From Pegea sp. RAD2-039 (taxonomy: Eukaryota; Chordata; Thaliacea; Salpida; Salpidae), in the NCBI GenBank assembly GCA_034620365.1, contig JAQGEQ010000071.1, forward strand, positions 4,092,001-4,156,000: 64,000 nucleotides of DNA, given 5' to 3'. Positions 60,695 to 64,000 of this stretch are shown here, piece by piece; positions within the stretch are counted from its first letter, which is position 1, and every line of letters begins with the position of its first letter. Under the pieces are notes generated by a model, which worked only from the letters and a program-made list of their open reading frames with translations, was not told where the DNA came from and made no database searches. A program made the position numbers and the translations under genes.

Positions 60695-60770
60695 TAAGTA
60701 TTGTTGTTACTTGTTGTTGTCACTCGTTGTTGTCACTCGTTGTTGTTACTTATTGTTGTTGTTATTAGTC
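60695..60770. repeat. GTTGTT minisatellite
   Basis: Imperfect tandem units of about 13-15 bp built on GTTGTTGTCACTC / GTTGTTACTT. The array ends in ATTAGTCGCC, which recurs as ATCAGTCGCC after GTTGTT at 62560-62575, so the array end may belong to a dispersed repeat. Confidence 0.7.
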
Positions 60771-62763
60771 GCCTTTTACAAATTGAATGAAGCTTGATAC
60801 AATTAGTTAATATCATTTTATATATCGCAAGAGTTATTTACCTTTTACGATAAAACAATGTTCTGTTATAAAGTTAAAATATGTCAGTTTCAACGAGAAA
60901 AAACTCAGTTTACAAAGTAGTAATAAATCCTTGATTATAATTGAAGCCGATGTAGTTTTTCATGATTTTACTCAAACGTGTCTTCCTTTAAAGAAGATTC
61001 TTATTCTTAACATTCATAATTTATACAAGGCAGCAGAAGAAACACAATGCTTATTCATAAATGGGTAAATTAGGTCCTCCAGAACCTCTTATTCTTCTTT
61101 AGAACGATATAAGAATATCTTAATTTCATATTTTCAGAAACATTTTTATTTTGGTTTCTAAAGACTAATTGTATCTGATAAGCCTTTGTTAAAATTTACA
61201 TTATATATTATATATATATATTATCTATATATTATATATTCGCAAATTAGTAATTCAGAATTAGGTGTTTACTGAAAATTACTCAAAATAATTTGATCGT
61301 TTCAAATTTACTCGGAATCTAAAACTCGATAAATTAGAAGCACTGATGTGAATCTTTAATCATGTACAAATGGATCACTCGAATATCGTTTGAAGCTTCT
61401 TGTGAAACTTATTTCTGCGAATTGAACCTTTTTTTCGCTCATTCGTTAATTTTAAATAGTTTTCTATCATACCATTACCAAGACTAAGCTATAAATAAGC
61501 TCCTTCACTGGTAGTAATCACCAAACCATCAGAACTCCTACTTATACCAACTTGCTGACGATTTGAAAATATATAAATTATTTTATTAACAGTGAAAACC
61601 ACGCGATGAAGTAAACGGCGATAATTCAAGATTAAGTAAAAATGAAGATGAAGAAAACGGTAGAAGATTTCTAATATTCAGGTAAAATATGAAACATTTT
61701 AGATTTAGATTGCATCGACCTGCTACAGGAAGCTGTCACGAAGTTGTTCGGAAGTTTGAAGTTTGTAGTGTTCAGTTATTTCAAACATGTAATCATTATT
61801 TTCTACAACTTGTTCTGAATTAGACAGATGAAGATACAAAAGCTCAAAGAAACTTTAATTACAAAAGAGTCGAAACACTCCATCATAATGTGATTCTGCC
61901 ATTCCACAATTTACTTTAATTAAAGATGCAGAAGGAGAAAGAAACAGAATGATGTCTTTGCAGAAAAATACTCCCTGATGATATTCGTGAAATAACTTCA
62001 AGAACAAAAAACACTGATTTTACATCAATGATTTGAATAATATTTTAAATGAAGTTCTACACGACCCTGGATGAAAAAGCTGACTTGGTATTAGCGATCT
62101 TAGTTTTTACTAAAGTAATAATATAACAACTTTTTCTTGAGATTTATCTGATATCAACTATTACTGTTTCAAATTTGGTAAACAAATTTCAAAAGTTGAT
62201 CTGTGAAAGAACTCAGCATGCTCGTATATTGATGGTAAACTGATAATACAGATGAAACATGTGAACATTAAACTTACTTTTCAAATAAGAATAAGTTCAT
62301 TTGTAACTAGTTACTAGAATATTGCTTGTAAGGCTATTTGAGTAACTTTTATGCTCTTATTGTTATAATTTCGACAAATGTATTTGAGGTTTATGCGGTA
62401 TAGCAGTAAAGTATTCTGCCGCTGATGTAATTTGTGTTATTTATGATTATCGAATAGGTGGTTGTCTTTTGGTATTAAGGTTAGAAACTGTTGTATGAAC
62501 AACTGCTATTTGGTCATAGACTCGTTGTAGCTTGCATAGATCGTTAATATATTTATCGTTGTTATCAGTCGCCCTAATAATTTGCATCAAGTTCTATATA
62601 AATCGTCATTTTAATTAGAATTTATTCAAATCAATAAAATACTTTTAAGAATAAATATTTTCTTTTTGCTCTCCCTTGTATAGATTTGAATAAGATTTTA
62701 TTAAAATAAGTATTTTAGTTTTTTTATTGGAACAAAAGTTTTTTATATATTTAGAAAATAGAT
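60771..62763. other. AT-rich intergenic DNA
   Basis: No gene supported. It includes a TATATA microsatellite at 61200-61245. The patch at 61600-62060 is less AT-rich and could hide short exons, but no open frame with splice signals could be closed. Confidence 0.35.
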
Positions 62764-63041
62764 TCACTGCTGAAACCAAGCAAGATGTCTATAGACCCAA
62801 GTATCCTGTCGGCATCCAGCAAATAGAGTTACTGGAATAAATCTTTTACCAATTACATGGAGATTGTGGGTCGAATTGGACAGACGAGAAAATTGGCAGC
62901 GCTTGTTAACAGCACGACTGAAGATGTGTCCAAGTACTTTGAGATCTGTCAGACTTATGTAGAAGCTGAAGCAGCGTTGAAACGGTTGCATATAAAGAAA
63001 TCGAATGAAGTTATTGCGCGTCATCTACTAAGAGTTAAAAG
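62764..63041 (+). other. Unexplained coding-like island next to the duplication breakpoint
   Basis: About 280 bp that is clearly less AT-rich than its surroundings and open on both strands. The plus frame from 62857 reads MEIVGRIGQTRKLAALVNST, DVSKYFEICQTYVEAEAALK and VIARHLLRVKRF; the minus frame is also open over the same stretch. It ends exactly where homology to the gene's downstream flank begins (63042). No family recognised; a fragment of a mobile element or of a displaced exon is possible. Confidence 0.4.
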
Positions 63042-63473
63042 GTTTAAATGGATTTCTTAACCAAAAAGAGTAATTAATCACAAGTAATATACAAATCGCT
63101 TATTAGAAACAATTTTGTCATAAAATGGTTTTGTACTTTTTTGAAATTGAAATAATACAACTTCAAAAAAAAGATATAGAACTAAATTAAACAACTAATT
63201 TATATTTTAACAATGTTAAAAGAACTTTGAAAACAAATTTTTGCTTAAAACTTATAAATCTCTATAAATGTAGAATCATTTGATGAAAAGTTTTTCTAAT
63301 TGAAGCTGATAATATAATATATTTTAAATGTCAAACACAAGAGTTGAATCAAATAATTTATTTTGTGAAACGAACACAAGTTTGTAAAGTGCAGACTTCA
63401 AGTAAGCCACCTGTAAGTTGAAAAAAGGCTTTTTTTAATCTAAATTAATTCTAATTACAAAGTGTTTCCTTAC
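63042..63473. repeat. Second copy of the duplicated downstream flank
   Basis: Partner of 56487-56913, in the same orientation, about 8 percent different by eye. Confidence 0.9.
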
Positions 63474-64000
63474 TTAACAAGATGGTTGCCACAAGTTGGT
63501 TGATGGTGGACAAAAGTTCCATTCGAATTTTGCTCCCAACAATGGAACTGAAAACTTTGGAACACATTTGAATGTAGCTTCATAATGCTCTATAAGTTTT
63601 GGTCTCCATAGATTCCAGAAAGTGTCGTAATCAGTAGTAACTTGGGTAGTTCTTCTGGTAATTTCATCATGATATTCTTGTTTCAAATTAGTGTATACAA
63701 CATCAGTTATGTTTTTACCGAAAGTGCAAGTAAAGAATTGATCGAAAAGACACAAGTGCTTACGAGAAAGCTGAAAAACAATAAAATTATTTTTTTTTAA
63801 TTGAGCAAAATATTTTTCAATAAATATATTTTGCAAAAAAAAATATTTTAATACAAACGATTTTTAATAAAAGATTTGAATGTTATAGATTCAAATATAA
63901 AAAATTTCTAAAAAACTTTATGTGTTGTATAATTATTTATTTATAACTATTATATATGCAAAAACTCAGATTACTTACTGCTTCAACCTTAAGCTTGATT
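63474..64000 (-). CDS. Tandem paralogue of the secreted glycoprotein, partial (last exon and edge of exon 8)
   Basis: The last exon (63770-63474) is the same length and frame as 57210-56914. I find a single base difference (ACATCAGTT for ACGTCAGTT) over 297 bp, and that change is silent. The preceding intron (63771-63979) is shared but has diverged in sequence and length. Exon 8 begins at 63980 with the same CTTAAGGTTGAAGCA end and runs off the window. The gene is in direct tandem with the copy at 56.9 kb, about 6.6 kb apart, and so is likely intact beyond the window. Confidence 0.88.

Noticed and set aside
61200..61245. Replication origin or promoter in the TATATA tract
   Set aside because: A plain AT dinucleotide microsatellite, common in such AT-rich DNA, with no accompanying structure.
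61600..61685. Exon reading DEVNGDNSRLSKNEDEENG before a GTAAAA donor
   Set aside because: The frame meets a stop right after the only plausible upstream acceptor, so no in-phase exon could be formed.

Overview
This is a eukaryotic, animal (metazoan) window. Genes are split by GT-AG introns and one spliced model was checked for phase across all nine exons. The products are animal proteins: DDAH, a BCL10-like CARD adaptor, ZZZ3, and the giant RCC1/HECT ligase HERC2. Intergenic DNA is very AT-rich. BCL10-type adaptors are known from cnidarians, molluscs, annelids and vertebrates, so a non-ecdysozoan invertebrate is likely, but I cannot place the phylum.

Layout. 1.09-2.91 kb (+): a complete six-exon DDAH gene. 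3.43-5.24 kb: an internally deleted reverse-strand LINE copy followed by a SINE fragment. 6.20-8.00 kb (+): a BCL10-like CARD gene. 8.0-11.3 kb: AT-rich DNA with a piece of a dispersed repeat and a decayed second LINE. 11.28-12.92 kb (-): a four-exon gene for a basic protein with one zinc-finger-like motif. 12.9-19.9 kb: a gene desert with one LINE tail. 19.9-23.3 kb (+): ZZZ3 (ATAC complex) with a SANT domain but no visible ZZ finger. 25.04 kb: tRNA-Lys(UUU). 27.09-46.00 kb (+): HERC2, several dozen exons mostly separated by introns of about 50 bp, with one intron inflated to about 1 kb by a 14/15-bp minisatellite. 46.6-47.2 kb: a tRNA-headed SINE. 47.4-56.4 kb: a patchwork of LINE fragments in both orientations, with a few unidentified exons between them. 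56.9-59.3 kb (-): a nine-exon gene for a 597-residue secreted, helix-rich glycoprotein of unknown family. A second copy of this gene enters at 63.47 kb and runs off the window end.

Most notable points. (1) HERC2 and ZZZ3, which both carry a ZZ zinc finger in vertebrates, both appear to lack it here; HERC2 also lacks a recognisable cytochrome b5 domain. (2) The secreted protein has a tandem paralogue whose last exon is almost identical while its flanks have diverged. (3) A SINE-like family is represented by three pieces, including a near-identical inverted copy of its 3' part about 39 kb away. (4) HERC2 and the 3' part of ZZZ3 differ sharply from their surroundings in base composition and intron size. 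I found no evidence of a new multi-gene system; the unknown secreted family is the best candidate for undescribed biology.
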